Both the position numbers and the translations under genes were made by a program. The notes beneath the pieces were generated by a model that did no database searches, was not told where the DNA came from, and worked only from the letters and a program-made list of their open reading frames with translations. A stretch of DNA of 64,000 bases from G965250275 sp965250275 (lineage in GTDB: Bacteria; Pseudomonadota; Alphaproteobacteria; Rhodobacterales; Rhodobacteraceae), in contig OZ252297.1 in the NCBI GenBank assembly GCA_965250275.1, positions 4,030,001 through 4,094,000 of the forward strand, given 5' to 3'. This document shows, piece by piece, positions 1 through 8,100 of this stretch. The first letter of the stretch is position 1, and the number at the start of each line of letters is the position of its first letter.

Positions 1-282
1 ACAGCCGACCAGCGCCAACAGATGCACGTGCTTCTGCGCACTAAACTGAAATGCTCTGAAGAAGAAGCAAGCGAGATGGAGGTTCTGGGGCGATGGTTAA
101 TGACTCAGTGCAACGGCCCGGCCGAGGCTGTTCCGCGATTGGGTCGTCGTTTACGTAAGATCGACTCAGGGAACTCGTGGAACCGCCTGCAGGACATACT
201 GTTGCCATTGGCCAGTGACGGACTGTCCCGCGCTCAGGTCGCGGCAATCGAAGATCTGAAAGCCGCTCTCAGGGTTGGCTGA
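1..282 (+). CDS. 3' end of an unrecognised gene (partial)
   Basis: The reading frame is open from the first base of the window and stops with TGA at 280-282. The first in-frame ATG is at 22, but it has no Shine-Dalgarno sequence in front of it, so I read this as the C-terminal part of a longer protein that begins outside the window rather than an 86-residue gene. The visible part is soluble, charged and probably helical, with no recognisable motif. I assign no function. It is followed by a convergent YjbR-like gene only 27 bases away. Confidence 0.45.
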   Translation, partial: TADQRQQMHVLLRTKLKCSEEEASEMEVLGRWLMTQCNGPAEAVPRLGRRLRKIDSGNSWNRLQDILLPLASDGLSRAQVAAIEDLKAALRVG

Positions 283-309
283 AAAAGCAAAAGGGTGAAA
301 TCACCCATC

Positions 310-663
310 CTAAACCCCCAACTCGGCCCGTTTCTTCTTGGTCAGCTTGGCCACAACCATCTCATAGGACATCGTCAGATGTTCCTTCAGCGAGGCGTCG
401 CTCATCCCGCGTTCCTCGTAGACCTGCAGCCATTTCATGCCCCTTGAGGCCAGATAGGGGGCCGGGCGGATGCCGGGTTCGTTCCTCAGCACTTCATAAG
501 CGATCTCTCCGGCCTTAAACGTGAAGGCGTCCGCACCATCGTTCCAGCCGCAAATGGCAAACACCTTGTCACCCACCTTCCAGACATCTGCATTGCCCCA
601 CTGCACCACGTGGCTGGTTGCGCGCAGGCTCCCGCAGAAGGTGTTAAACTCGTCCCGTGTCAT
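310..663 (-). CDS. MmcQ/YjbR family protein
   Basis: The 117-residue product has the length and pattern of the MmcQ/YjbR family, a small CyaY-like alpha/beta fold often annotated as DNA-binding without firm experimental proof. Visible family features are the N-terminal MTRDEFNTFCGSLRAT segment, a central GDKVFAICGW strand and the PAPYLASRGMKWLQV segment near residue 70-85. The C-terminus is lysine-rich. It stands alone on the minus strand, with about 127 bases between its start and the next plus-strand gene. The fold assignment is fairly safe; the cellular role is unknown. Confidence 0.85.
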   Translation of the reverse strand: MTRDEFNTFCGSLRATSHVVQWGNADVWKVGDKVFAICGWNDGADAFTFKAGEIAYEVLRNEPGIRPAPYLASRGMKWLQVYEERGMSDASLKEHLTMSYEMVVAKLTKKKRAELGV

Positions 664-790
664 ACCCGCGATCCTGTCCCTGACGGTTCATCGGGGCAAG
701 CCGTTTTGCAGCGCGGCGCGCGCAAAGGTGACTTGACGGGGCCGGAATGCTGTCTGCTCAATGGTTTCACACTCAAAGGAGGAGTGTCCT

Positions 791-1090
791 ATGTCCCTGC
801 TTGTGCGCTACACCCTGAAATCCGCCGACGACCATGCCGCCCAGATTGCGGCGATGGAAGCCCTTGTGGCCGGGCTCCGCTCCGAAGGTGTGTCGGGCTG
901 CGACTACACCTGTTTTTCAACACCTGAGGACACTGAGTTTGTCGGGCTTCTGGAATTCCCCGACGACGCCGGAAAGCAGGCCTTTTTGTCGTCCACTGCG
1001 TTCGCCACGTACCGCGAGGCGGTCGGTCCCACTTTCGCCAATCCTCCGCAAACCACCGAGATCATCGCAATTGCGTCCACGCGCGACTGA
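791..1090 (+). CDS. ABM-like / antibiotic biosynthesis monooxygenase-type small protein
   Basis: This 99-residue protein resembles the dimeric alpha/beta-barrel (ABM-like) proteins: a short strand MSLLVRYTL, a helix rich in Ala and Glu, a strand containing CDYTCFST and a helix ending AFATYREAVG. The start at 791 is chosen because a strong Shine-Dalgarno AAAGGAGGAG lies at 775-784, six bases before the ATG; an upstream in-frame ATG at 761 has no such signal. It stands alone between an oppositely oriented YjbR-like gene and an exported-protein gene. Enzymatic activity is not proven for such proteins. Confidence 0.7.
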   Translation: MSLLVRYTLKSADDHAAQIAAMEALVAGLRSEGVSGCDYTCFSTPEDTEFVGLLEFPDDAGKQAFLSSTAFATYREAVGPTFANPPQTTEIIAIASTRD

Positions 1091-1154
1091 CCCGGCCATC
1101 GCGGCGGAGCCCCCTTCGTGTGGCAATGTCCGGGCTCTGCCCTACCTCCCCGGC

Positions 1155-1571
1155 ATGCGTTACCTGCTTGCCGCCCTGTTCTTTACCGCTCCCGTTCACG
1201 CGTGGGAATTCTCTGCCGCACCGATCTGCACGCTGACTCACAGCGAACCCGGTGCGGAGGTGCGACTGACCTATGATCCACGGGGACCTCTCTACACGAT
1301 TACGCTGACGGGTCCGGACTGGCCGTCGGACGAAGTCTTTGCCATCCGCTTTGACGGGCCGCGCCCGCTGACCATTACCACCAACCGCCAGCAGATCGAG
1401 GGTCCGGCTCTGACGGTCACCGATCGTGGCTTTGGCAATGTGCTGAACGGTCTGGAATTCAATCAGACCGCAACGGCGATTTTGGGAGACACCGCGTTGC
1501 CTATCTCATTGACGGATGCGGCGGAACCGGTGCGTGCGTTTCGGGCCTGCGTGTCTGCTCCACTGGCGTGA
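1155..1571 (+). CDS. exported protein of unknown function
   Basis: The 138-residue product begins with a short Sec signal peptide (MRYLLAALFFTAPVHAW, cleavage probably after VHA near residue 16). The mature part is beta-rich, has two cysteines that could form a disulfide (in APICTL and RACVSA) and shows no catalytic motif. I do not recognise a named family, although exported proteins of this kind recur in Rhodobacteraceae. The frame stays open upstream through the preceding gene, but the signal peptide fixes the start at 1155; its ribosome-binding site is weak. Confidence 0.6.
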   Translation: MRYLLAALFFTAPVHAWEFSAAPICTLTHSEPGAEVRLTYDPRGPLYTITLTGPDWPSDEVFAIRFDGPRPLTITTNRQQIEGPALTVTDRGFGNVLNGLEFNQTATAILGDTALPISLTDAAEPVRAFRACVSAPLA

Positions 1572-1618
1572 GGCCGGATCTTCAGATGTATAACTCTTGC
1601 TGGCGGGCTTAACGCGGG

Positions 1619-2017
1619 TCAGGGCCGAATGAACTTGGCACCGCCGACCATGCGGACTTTCTTCTTGCCCCGGTTCGCGGCCACGAAACGCTGGGATTTG
1701 GCGCGTCGAGCCTCGCAGGACACACCGTTCTTGTCAGCGTCATGAATGGCGTGATAGCCGGGTTGACCCTCGCGTGCGGGGGCAAGGCCGACCGAACGCG
1801 CGGCGTCACATCCCCCCAACGCCACCGTGTGGCGTGCTGTTTCGGGAATGCTGAACGGGCTGGCTGCGAAGTAAATGATTACCGCCATGGTCACGATGAA
1901 CACCGGCGACGTCAGCGCCAGCATCACCAGCCGCGCCGGCGACAAGCCGGTGCGTTGATCTGCGCCCGAGGCGCGGTCCCTGCCACGCAGGGTGGGATCC
2001 GGAACTGCGGTCATCAT
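1619..2017 (-). CDS. membrane-anchored Excalibur calcium-binding domain protein
   Basis: The 132-residue protein has an N-terminal cytoplasmic segment, one transmembrane helix at about residues 29-52 and a C-terminal Excalibur domain. The domain is seen as GGCDAARSVGLAP with Cys70, then GQPGYHAIHDADKNGVSCE with Asp93, Asp95, Asn97 and Cys101-Glu102. This matches the DxDxDGxxCE calcium-loop signature of extracytoplasmic Excalibur domains, with Cys70 and Cys101 as the likely disulfide. The tail is strongly basic (RGKKKVRM). The start is one of two adjacent ATG codons (2017 or 2014). Role unknown; a cell-envelope role is inferred from the family. Confidence 0.75.
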   Translation of the reverse strand: MMTAVPDPTLRGRDRASGADQRTGLSPARLVMLALTSPVFIVTMAVIIYFAASPFSIPETARHTVALGGCDAARSVGLAPAREGQPGYHAIHDADKNGVSCEARRAKSQRFVAANRGKKKVRMVGGAKFIRP

Positions 2018-2126
2018 GCATTAACCCTACCCTTGGAGTGGGGCGAACTTGTGACGAGACTCGTTCGGAATGGGGGATCTGTCGCGGCCTTCCGGAGGCC
2101 TTCGTCTACCGAAATTGGGGCGCGCG

Positions 2127-2438
2127 CTACTGCGCTGGTGGATCGGCGCTATCACCGTTGGCGATGTCTCCTTCCACCGACTGCGTGATTTCGGTTGCGA
2201 TTTCGGCGGCCCAATCTCCGATCAGGGGAATGAAGTCGATCTGGCTGAGCAGATACACGAGAGCAGAGACCAGTACCGAGGCACCGATCACCGTGCCCAG
2301 CCCCACCGCCAGACCCCGCGCAAAAGCTTGCAGCATCATCCGCCACCAGGAGTTCTGGACCCGGACGAAGCGATGATTGTTGAAGGTTTTGATTTCCGCG
2401 CGCAATGCGCGCAATTCATCGGCAGTCTGATCTGACAT
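2127..2438 (-). CDS. DUF5665-type small membrane protein
   Basis: The 103-residue product has an N-terminal helix (MSDQTADELRALRAEIKTF), then a segment NNHRFVRVQNSWWRMM, a glycine-rich transmembrane region at roughly residues 35-70, and an acidic tail. This arrangement fits the DUF5665 family. The start at 2438 is preferred because AGGAGG lies eight to thirteen bases upstream; a further upstream in-frame start lacks this. It is next to, and on the same strand as, a universal stress protein gene 61 bases upstream. Function unknown. Confidence 0.7.
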   Translation of the reverse strand: MSDQTADELRALRAEIKTFNNHRFVRVQNSWWRMMLQAFARGLAVGLGTVIGASVLVSALVYLLSQIDFIPLIGDWAAEIATEITQSVEGDIANGDSADPPAQ

Positions 2439-2499
2439 GTGCGGGCCTCCTGTCACGCAAGAGGCCCCAAACACAGTTTGTAATCAAGAGGTCTGGCGC

Positions 2500-2907
2500 T
2501 CAGCGCACCACATGCACGGCGCACTGTGCATGGCGCACAACCTGCGCGGCTGTCGATCCCAGCAACAAGGTCTGCATGCCGGGCCGATGCGACGCGATGA
2601 TGATCAGGTCGGGGTTGTGATCCTCGGCCCAATCCAGAATGCCGCGCCCCGAATGGCCCTCGATCACCTCACCAATGGCATTTGGCAACCCCGACGCCAG
2701 CTTGTCGAGCTCAGCCTTGATCGCATTGCGGGTCTCCTGAATCAGATCCGGCGGCATGTAGGTCAGGGCATAGCCTGGAATGTGCTCAACAACGTGCAGC
2801 AATGTGATCTTAGCCTCGGGAGTGGCCAGCCGTTCGGCCAACTTTAGGGGGCCGGAAACATCATGCTCGGTGTCGAATGCAATCGGGACCAGAATATTGT
2901 GATACAT
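2500..2907 (-). CDS. universal stress protein, UspA family
   Basis: This is a single-domain 135-residue Usp protein. It begins MYHNILVPIAFD, the usual first strand with the nucleotide-contacting Asp, contains ITLLHVVE as the second strand, and ends with HRPGMQTLLLGSTAAQVVRHA, which resembles the G-x2-G-x9-G-S/T phosphate-binding loop of ATP-binding UspA proteins, though the spacing is not canonical. The final strand is CAVHVVR. Family members act in the cytoplasm during stress; the specific trigger here is unknown. Confidence 0.9.
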   Translation of the reverse strand: MYHNILVPIAFDTEHDVSGPLKLAERLATPEAKITLLHVVEHIPGYALTYMPPDLIQETRNAIKAELDKLASGLPNAIGEVIEGHSGRGILDWAEDHNPDLIIIASHRPGMQTLLLGSTAAQVVRHAQCAVHVVR

Positions 2908-2988
2908 TGGTGCGCTTCCTCTTTCTTTCTAGAACCAACTTGCCTTACGGGTCATCTGGCAGCCTTGATCCAAATCAGGCGGTCGGGC

Positions 2989-3471
2989 CTACCAATGGCG
3001 GGTGCCGGGTGGGCCCTTGATTGCGCCCCTCAGGTTCGCGGTTACCCATCCACCATAGAAGTCACCCGGCTGTGGTGTCACCTTTTCTTCGCCAACGAAG
3101 CACGCCTCCATCTGGCTGGCATAGAACGAGATATGATCGCGAATTGACTGAAATCGAGGGGTTGGGTCTGGATAACTCCACGCAGCGCGACGCGCCGTGC
3201 GGTCTTCGGTCACAACGTCCCAATACTGTGCGCGGCCTTTCCATTCACAAAACGACCCGCCATCGGCAGGATCCAAACGCCCCGATACATCTGATCTGGG
3301 AATGTAGTAGGTGGGCGGATGGTGTGTTTCGCAGACCCGCCATGCCTTGGTTGTGTCGGCCACGATTTCGCTGCCGAGAACGACCCGCAGCCTAAATGGC
3401 ACGGGTTCAAGCAATGGCGGCCGGGGATAATCCTGGACGTTTTCAACCGGCAGGGGGGCGTGATCCCCCAT
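2989..3471 (-). CDS. DUF427 domain-containing protein
   Basis: The 160-residue product carries the DUF427 pattern: VENVQDYPRPPLLEPVPFRLRV near the N-terminus, ADTTKAWRVCETHHPPTYYIP in the middle, then GRAQYWDVV, the family's conserved Trp/Tyr strand, and RAAWSYPDP. DUF427 proteins are small beta-barrel-like proteins of unknown biochemical role. The ATG at 3471 lies one base after the TGA of the upstream zinc-ribbon gene, so the two are probably cotranslated; an alternative ATG at 3492 would overlap that gene by about 20 bases. Confidence 0.8.
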   Translation of the reverse strand: MGDHAPLPVENVQDYPRPPLLEPVPFRLRVVLGSEIVADTTKAWRVCETHHPPTYYIPRSDVSGRLDPADGGSFCEWKGRAQYWDVVTEDRTARRAAWSYPDPTPRFQSIRDHISFYASQMEACFVGEEKVTPQPGDFYGGWVTANLRGAIKGPPGTRHW

Positions 3472-3472
3472 T

Positions 3473-3718
3473 TCAGAAATCGAAGAGTTCATCCAGAAAT
3501 CCGCCACGTTTTTTCTTGCGTGGCCGATCGTCGTACCCGCGTTGCGCATGCCCACCTTGCGGCGGCGGCGGAGGGGGCGCTGCTGCCGAGTTGCGGTCGA
3601 TGATCTTGTCCAATTCCCCGCGATCCAGCCAAACGCCACGGCATTGCGGACAATAGTCGATTTCGACCCCGCTGCGATCTGCAATCACGAGGGTGGTACC
3701 GTCAATCGGACATTTCAT
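3473..3718 (-). CDS. zf-TFIIB-type zinc ribbon protein
   Basis: The 81-residue protein starts MKCPIDGTTL, followed by a YCPQCRGVWLDRGELDKII segment at about residues 21-39, the hallmark of the short bacterial TFIIB-type zinc ribbons. A run of six prolines, then a basic stretch (RPRKKKR) and an aromatic-acidic C-terminus (FLDELFDF) follow. The start at 3718 has AGGAG about eight bases upstream. It is directly followed by the DUF427 gene, with one base between stop and start. Function unknown; nucleic-acid or protein contact is only an inference from the fold. Confidence 0.85.
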   Translation of the reverse strand: MKCPIDGTTLVIADRSGVEIDYCPQCRGVWLDRGELDKIIDRNSAAAPPPPPPQGGHAQRGYDDRPRKKKRGGFLDELFDF

Positions 3719-3786
3719 GTGCTGCTCCTGTCTATCCAATACAGATATGGAACAGCTTTGGCGGGTTGCAATATCCTCGCGGCGCC

Positions 3787-5628
3787 TCACCGCATGCGGA
3801 CAAGCGGTTGTGCCATCGTGAAAAATGCGTCCGATGCGATGTGAAGGAACGCGTGCCCCGCTGCCGGCGTCATTCCGGACGGAAACACCGTCCGATAAGA
3901 CCCCGGGCTCATCGAGCCCTCCCGCTCACCTTCTCCGGCATCGTAGATCACCTTGTCTTCTTTGATCGTGGTCTGGATGCGCAAACTGTCCAGTGTTTCC
4001 GGGTCGATGGCGGTCGGGTCATCCGACAGGATCACAAAATCCGCAACTTTGCCGACCGCAATGCTGCCCTTGCGGGCCTCTTCGAAATGCTGCCACGCGG
4101 GCCAGATCGTCATCGCTTTGAGCGCGGTTTCGACATCGACGCGTTGCGATGGGCCCAGAATATCACCCGAACGCGTGCGCCGTGTCACCGTCGCATCCAG
4201 AATCCGCATGCTGTCGGGAAACGCGACCGGCGCATCGTGATGCGAGCCGAACATCATGCCGCGTTCACGAACCCAACCGGTGGGCGAGATGTTCTCTGCA
4301 AGAACCGGGCCAACGGTGTGATCGCGGTGCCAGTCCCCCCAGTAAAAAGTGTGCATAGGAAAAAGTGACGGGAACACGCCCAGGTCATTTATCGCGTCGA
4401 CCTGATCCTCGCGCAGGAACTGACCGTGGATCAGAACCGGCCTGATATCCGGTTGCCCATGCTCTGCCTGCGCCGCCTTGATCGCTGAGATCAGAAGGTC
4501 AGAGGCCGCTTCGCCATTCGAGTGAGTCAGAATTTGTATGTCATTGGCGTAGGCCCAGTCCATTATCTCGATCACCTGATCGTTGGTGACCGCCGGATAC
4601 CCCAGATATCCGGGTGCATACTGACCGATCGGATCGTAATAGGGCCGGTCGCGCCACGCTGTGAACCCCTGCGGCGATCCATCTATGGTCAGTTTGGCTC
4701 CGCCAACCCGCAAACGATTGTCATAGCTGCGCCCGGCATTCTCCACGATGAACTCGCGCCCGACCAGGACATCGGGATAGGCGACGATATCAATGTCGAA
4801 GCCGCCCTCTCGCGCCACGTCGCGCATGATCTCGACGATCTGAGGCGACGTCCGGCCCTCTTGCGCCGTCGTGTATCCGTAGCTTGCCCAAAGCACCGGG
4901 CCCGCCTTTACAAACGCGCGAAGCCCTTCTTCGCCCAACCCGCTCAGCAGTTGCACGAGGACCGCAAAAAACGCATTTTCTTCCAGCACACCATCCGGAC
5001 GTCCATCCGCTTCCCTGCGGATGATGCCCCCGTCAGGGTCGGGTGTTTCAGCCGTGACAGATGTCAGTTCCAGAGCCTTGGAGTTCGCAACACCGAAATG
5101 CCCCGATTGGTGCACGATGATGATGGGGATGTCCTCTGCAACAGCGTCCAGGTCCTCTCGAGTGGGATGGCGCAGTTCGGCCAGTTGCGATTGATCGTAG
5201 CCAAACCCGATGATCAGATTGACCTGCTCAACGATGGCGGCATTCTCGGTGGTCCAATTGCGCAGCGTGTCCTGCAGGCTCGCAATGTCGGACACGTCGC
5301 CGTCGGGCGCGGCGAGCAGGTTGGCCGACATTGCTTGAAGGCCACCCATGACGACGTGCCCATGGCTGTCCACAAAGCCCGGAACCATGGCGCGCCCGTC
5401 GAGATCGACCAGTCGGGTGTCGGCGCCCTGATAGCGCATCACGTCATCCAAATCGCCAACCGCAAGGATCAACCCATCGCGGACAGCAACAGCCTCTGCG
5501 CGCGGTGCCGCGTCTTCCATGCTGAGAATTGCGCCGCCGGAGTAAATCGTATCAGCACGCTCTTGCGCGATGGCGGGCCAAGCCAGCGCCACGGAACAGG
5601 CGAGCGAAAGTCCTGTGGATCGAAACAT
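3787..5628 (-). CDS. exported YtcJ-like amidohydrolase (amidohydrolase family 3)
   Basis: The 613-residue product starts with a signal peptide (ends near AWPAIAQ, residue 21) and continues with the metal-dependent amidohydrolase composite fold: an N-terminal beta-sandwich (ADTIYSGGAIL), the first metal motif VDSHGHVV near residue 85-92, TIDGSPQGF in the middle, THSNGEAA with a later histidine ligand, and the C-terminal KVADFVILSDDP, typical of the YtcJ/NfdA group. Family members hydrolyse N-acyl or formamide-like bonds; the substrate cannot be told from sequence. GGGAG lies just upstream of the ATG. The preceding 146 bases hold no gene. Confidence 0.88.
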   Translation of the reverse strand: MFRSTGLSLACSVALAWPAIAQERADTIYSGGAILSMEDAAPRAEAVAVRDGLILAVGDLDDVMRYQGADTRLVDLDGRAMVPGFVDSHGHVVMGGLQAMSANLLAAPDGDVSDIASLQDTLRNWTTENAAIVEQVNLIIGFGYDQSQLAELRHPTREDLDAVAEDIPIIIVHQSGHFGVANSKALELTSVTAETPDPDGGIIRREADGRPDGVLEENAFFAVLVQLLSGLGEEGLRAFVKAGPVLWASYGYTTAQEGRTSPQIVEIMRDVAREGGFDIDIVAYPDVLVGREFIVENAGRSYDNRLRVGGAKLTIDGSPQGFTAWRDRPYYDPIGQYAPGYLGYPAVTNDQVIEIMDWAYANDIQILTHSNGEAASDLLISAIKAAQAEHGQPDIRPVLIHGQFLREDQVDAINDLGVFPSLFPMHTFYWGDWHRDHTVGPVLAENISPTGWVRERGMMFGSHHDAPVAFPDSMRILDATVTRRTRSGDILGPSQRVDVETALKAMTIWPAWQHFEEARKGSIAVGKVADFVILSDDPTAIDPETLDSLRIQTTIKEDKVIYDAGEGEREGSMSPGSYRTVFPSGMTPAAGHAFLHIASDAFFTMAQPLVRMR

Positions 5629-5774
5629 GAAACATCTCCCGGTCTAAACCTTGTTGCCAATCAGGCCTTTGGATCAGGTAAGCCGCTGCCAAACCGCGTC
5701 AATTTCTGCCCGCTCTGCGCGGATGCAACCCTCGGCGGCACCGGCTGCGGACGAACCTTTGTGCCCCGTCTCAC

Positions 5775-6095
5775 CTAGCCAAAACTCTCGATGACGTCAT
5801 ACATCACCGGCTCGAAGCTGCGGCACAGATCGTTGATTTCGCGGTTCCGCCGCCGCATCTCATCACTGCGCAACATGGCTTGAAACGCCTCCCGGTTTTC
5901 CCACTGTGAGTAGTTGGCGATACGCGTCTGCGCGTCGTTCACATGCAACCCCGCAGCAACAAATCCAGGCTGTTTTGATATGAACTCTGTGTAGGCGTCG
6001 GTCAGCGCCTCGATCAGGTCCTGGCAGGTCCCAGGCGTCATTTCAAAGGTGGTCAGAACCGTCTGAACCTTGGCTGCCTTCGATATCGTGGGCAT
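5775..6095 (-). CDS. antibiotic biosynthesis monooxygenase (ABM) domain protein
   Basis: The 106-residue protein is a single ABM domain: strand VQTVLTTFEM, helix with EALTDAYTEFISKQPGF, strand VAAGLHVND, then the characteristic NYSQWENREAFQAML segment. Such ferredoxin-like dimers include quinol monooxygenases and haem-degrading enzymes, but many have no known activity. A strong Shine-Dalgarno (AAGGAGGAG) precedes the ATG. It lies 32 bases downstream of a ParA-like gene on the same strand, so they may share a transcript. Confidence 0.85.
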   Translation of the reverse strand: MPTISKAAKVQTVLTTFEMTPGTCQDLIEALTDAYTEFISKQPGFVAAGLHVNDAQTRIANYSQWENREAFQAMLRSDEMRRRNREINDLCRSFEPVMYDVIESFG

Positions 6096-6127
6096 CGGCT
6101 CCTCCTTGTCGTCAGAGTCTCAGCCTA

Positions 6128-6760
6128 TCACAGCCGGCTGCGGATCGCCTCCAATTCTCGAACCAAACCAGCAACTTCGCTATGCGCGGGCCCTTTTGGC
6201 GCTTCGCTTGCCGCTTTGCCTTGCCCCAGCGTCTCGGCATAGACCACCCGATTGGCCAGGCAGTTGTCTGCGACCCCCACTTCCATTTCGGTCACCAACT
6301 CTGCGATTTCAGCATCCAGACGCGTACCATGACGCGCGCGCGTCATCACGATCATGGCAGGTTTAGAGGCGCGTTCGGTCAATTCCAGGACCGCCTCGAC
6401 CGCCCACAAGTCCAGATGCGAGGTTGCCACGGGGATCAGCACCAGATCAGCGGCACGCAACGCTGGGCGCAGATCGCTGTCGGCTTTTGGGGGTGTGTCG
6501 ATGATCACCACATCATTGGCGTCAGCGAGTTTGCGGGCTTCGTAGGTCACACCCCAGGCCGACGCAGTCGCAAATTCGATCGCCGCTTTGGGTTGCGTCT
6601 CCAACCGCGTCATGAACCAGCGACCCGCGCTGCCCTGCGGGTCGGTATCCATCAGCGCGACAGATTTTCCCAATTGCGCGAAGCCCACGGCGAGATTGAC
6701 CGCCAGTGTTGTTTTGCCGGATCCGCCCTTTTGCTGCGCAATTGTGATGACGTGTCCCAC
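6128..6760 (-). CDS. ParA-family ATPase (orphan)
   Basis: The product is about 210 residues, the size of small ParA/MinD-type ATPases. The deviant Walker A KGGSGKTT is at residues 11-18, with ALMDTDPQGS as the A' motif and VVIIDTPPK as Walker B. No ParB, centromere-like repeat or chemotaxis/flagellar partner is adjacent, so its cargo is unknown. I chose the GTG at 6760 (MGHVITIAQQ) because GGAG lies about seven bases before it and this N-terminus matches relatives; an ATG at 6784 is an alternative without a ribosome-binding site. Confidence 0.85.
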   Translation of the reverse strand: MGHVITIAQQKGGSGKTTLAVNLAVGFAQLGKSVALMDTDPQGSAGRWFMTRLETQPKAAIEFATASAWGVTYEARKLADANDVVIIDTPPKADSDLRPALRAADLVLIPVATSHLDLWAVEAVLELTERASKPAMIVMTRARHGTRLDAEIAELVTEMEVGVADNCLANRVVYAETLGQGKAASEAPKGPAHSEVAGLVRELEAIRSRL

Positions 6761-6903
6761 ACCGACTCCAAGCCATTGCTGCATTGCAGCATAACAAATG
6801 TCTGCTGGGGCGCAACGCCCAAAACCACATGATCTACTGGTGACAAGGCGTCGGTAACGGACGGTTAACCATCCCGCCTCATGGTGCGGCGGGAAAGGTG
6901 TCG

Positions 6904-7572
6904 ATGCACAGATTTTTGGTTATCTTGGTCATGGTCCTCTGGACTGGCGCTCCGCTGATGGCCGGTGCTTGGCTGCGCGAACCTGGAGAAACCTTCAGTG
7001 TGCTCACAGGGACAGTTCGCGGCGGTGGTGGCAAACCTGTGGAGACGGAAACCGGACTCTACATCGAACACGGCCTCGCTCCCCGCCTGACGCTGGGTTT
7101 CGACCTGAACAATCGCGCGGGCATGTCCGGGCACGCCTTGGTGTTTGTGCGCGTGCCGCTTTCAAAACAGCCCGGCCTGTCCCGATGGGCTTTTGAAATC
7201 GGCGTTGGTGCCCATCATTACGAATTGGAATGGAATCACATGGCCAAAGCGACGCTGAGCTATGGGCGCGCACTGCCCACCAGACGCGGGTATGGCTGGG
7301 TCGCGGTGGACACCGCTATCGAGTTTCGGCGTGGCTCGCAGGGCCCGCTGCATAAACTGGACGCCGCCCTTGGCATTCCAGTCTCCCCCACTTTGCAGGC
7401 TTTGCTCAAAATCGAGACAAACCGAGGTTCGGACCGGCCCTTCGTTTATGCGATCACACCCGGAGTTTTGCTTGGCAAACCCTCCGCGACGCGATGGGTC
7501 CTTGGGCTGGAACATCGTCGCGCCACGCGCACCACAACAGGTCTCAAACTCGAACTCTGGCGTACGTTTTGA
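6904..7572 (+). CDS. exported protein, possibly outer-membrane beta-barrel
   Basis: The 222-residue product has a signal peptide (MHRFLVILVMVLWTGAPLMAGA, cleavage near residue 20). The mature part alternates hydrophobic and polar residues in strands such as LTLGFDLNN, ALVFVRVPL, WAFEIGVGAHHYEL and GLKLELWRTF, ending in an aromatic residue like many outer-membrane barrels. No named family is recognised. The ATG at 6904 is preceded by AAAGG; a GTG at 6898 in the same frame is possible. The barrel idea is inference from pattern only. Confidence 0.6.
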   Translation: MHRFLVILVMVLWTGAPLMAGAWLREPGETFSVLTGTVRGGGGKPVETETGLYIEHGLAPRLTLGFDLNNRAGMSGHALVFVRVPLSKQPGLSRWAFEIGVGAHHYELEWNHMAKATLSYGRALPTRRGYGWVAVDTAIEFRRGSQGPLHKLDAALGIPVSPTLQALLKIETNRGSDRPFVYAITPGVLLGKPSATRWVLGLEHRRATRTTTGLKLELWRTF

Positions 7573-7614
7573 ACACCCCTTGAGCATTCCAAAGCACCGC
7601 CATAGCGTCACGTC

Positions 7615-8100
7615 ATGACCGACCCAATCCGCCCCACTGATGCCGAAGCCCGGGAATTGGCGCGGGATTTGCTTCAGAACGCACGATCGGCCGCCCTGGC
7701 CTTCTTGACAGATCAGGGAGACCCCATGGTGACACGGATCGGTTTCGGCCTTGGACCTGACGGAAGCGCGATCACATTGATCTCTGACCTGTCCGCTCAC
7801 ACCAAGGCATTGCGAGAAAATCCGAGCTGTTCCCTGCTGGTCGGAGACCCCGGTGCCAAGGGAGATCCATTAATCCACCCCCGGCTGACCTTGCAGGCGC
7901 GGGCGCGGTTTGTGCCCAACGGCAGCGATGAACGCGTACACCTGGCCCAGTCCTATTTGGCAAACCACCCTAAGGCCAAACTCTATATCGACTTCGCCGA
8001 CTTCTCATTTGCGGTCTTTTTGGTGCAGTCGGGGTTCCTCAATGGCGGTTTTGGAAAGGCCTATGTCCTGACCGCCGGGGACATGGGCCTTCCCATTTAA
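7615..8100 (+). CDS. HugZ-like pyridoxamine 5'-phosphate oxidase family protein
   Basis: The 161-residue protein has the split-barrel flavin-binding fold of the PNPOx superfamily: SAALAFLTDQGDPMVTRIGFG in the N-terminal third, then TLISDLSAHTKALRENPSCSLLVGDPG, which is the typical HugZ/haem-utilisation type segment, and KLYIDFADFSFAVFLVQSGFLNGGFGKAY at the end. FMN binding is expected from the family; substrate is not known. Its TAA is immediately followed, with no spacer, by the stop codon of the convergent GH28-related gene. Confidence 0.85.
   Translation: MTDPIRPTDAEARELARDLLQNARSAALAFLTDQGDPMVTRIGFGLGPDGSAITLISDLSAHTKALRENPSCSLLVGDPGAKGDPLIHPRLTLQARARFVPNGSDERVHLAQSYLANHPKAKLYIDFADFSFAVFLVQSGFLNGGFGKAYVLTAGDMGLPI

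Noticed and set aside
3540..3580. GGC/GGA-rich repeat within the zinc-ribbon gene
   Set aside because: It is the reverse complement of a proline codon run in a real gene, not a microsatellite of separate meaning.
4522..5778. 418-codon open frame antisense to the amidohydrolase
   Set aside because: No motif or start signal; it mirrors the codon bias of the real gene.
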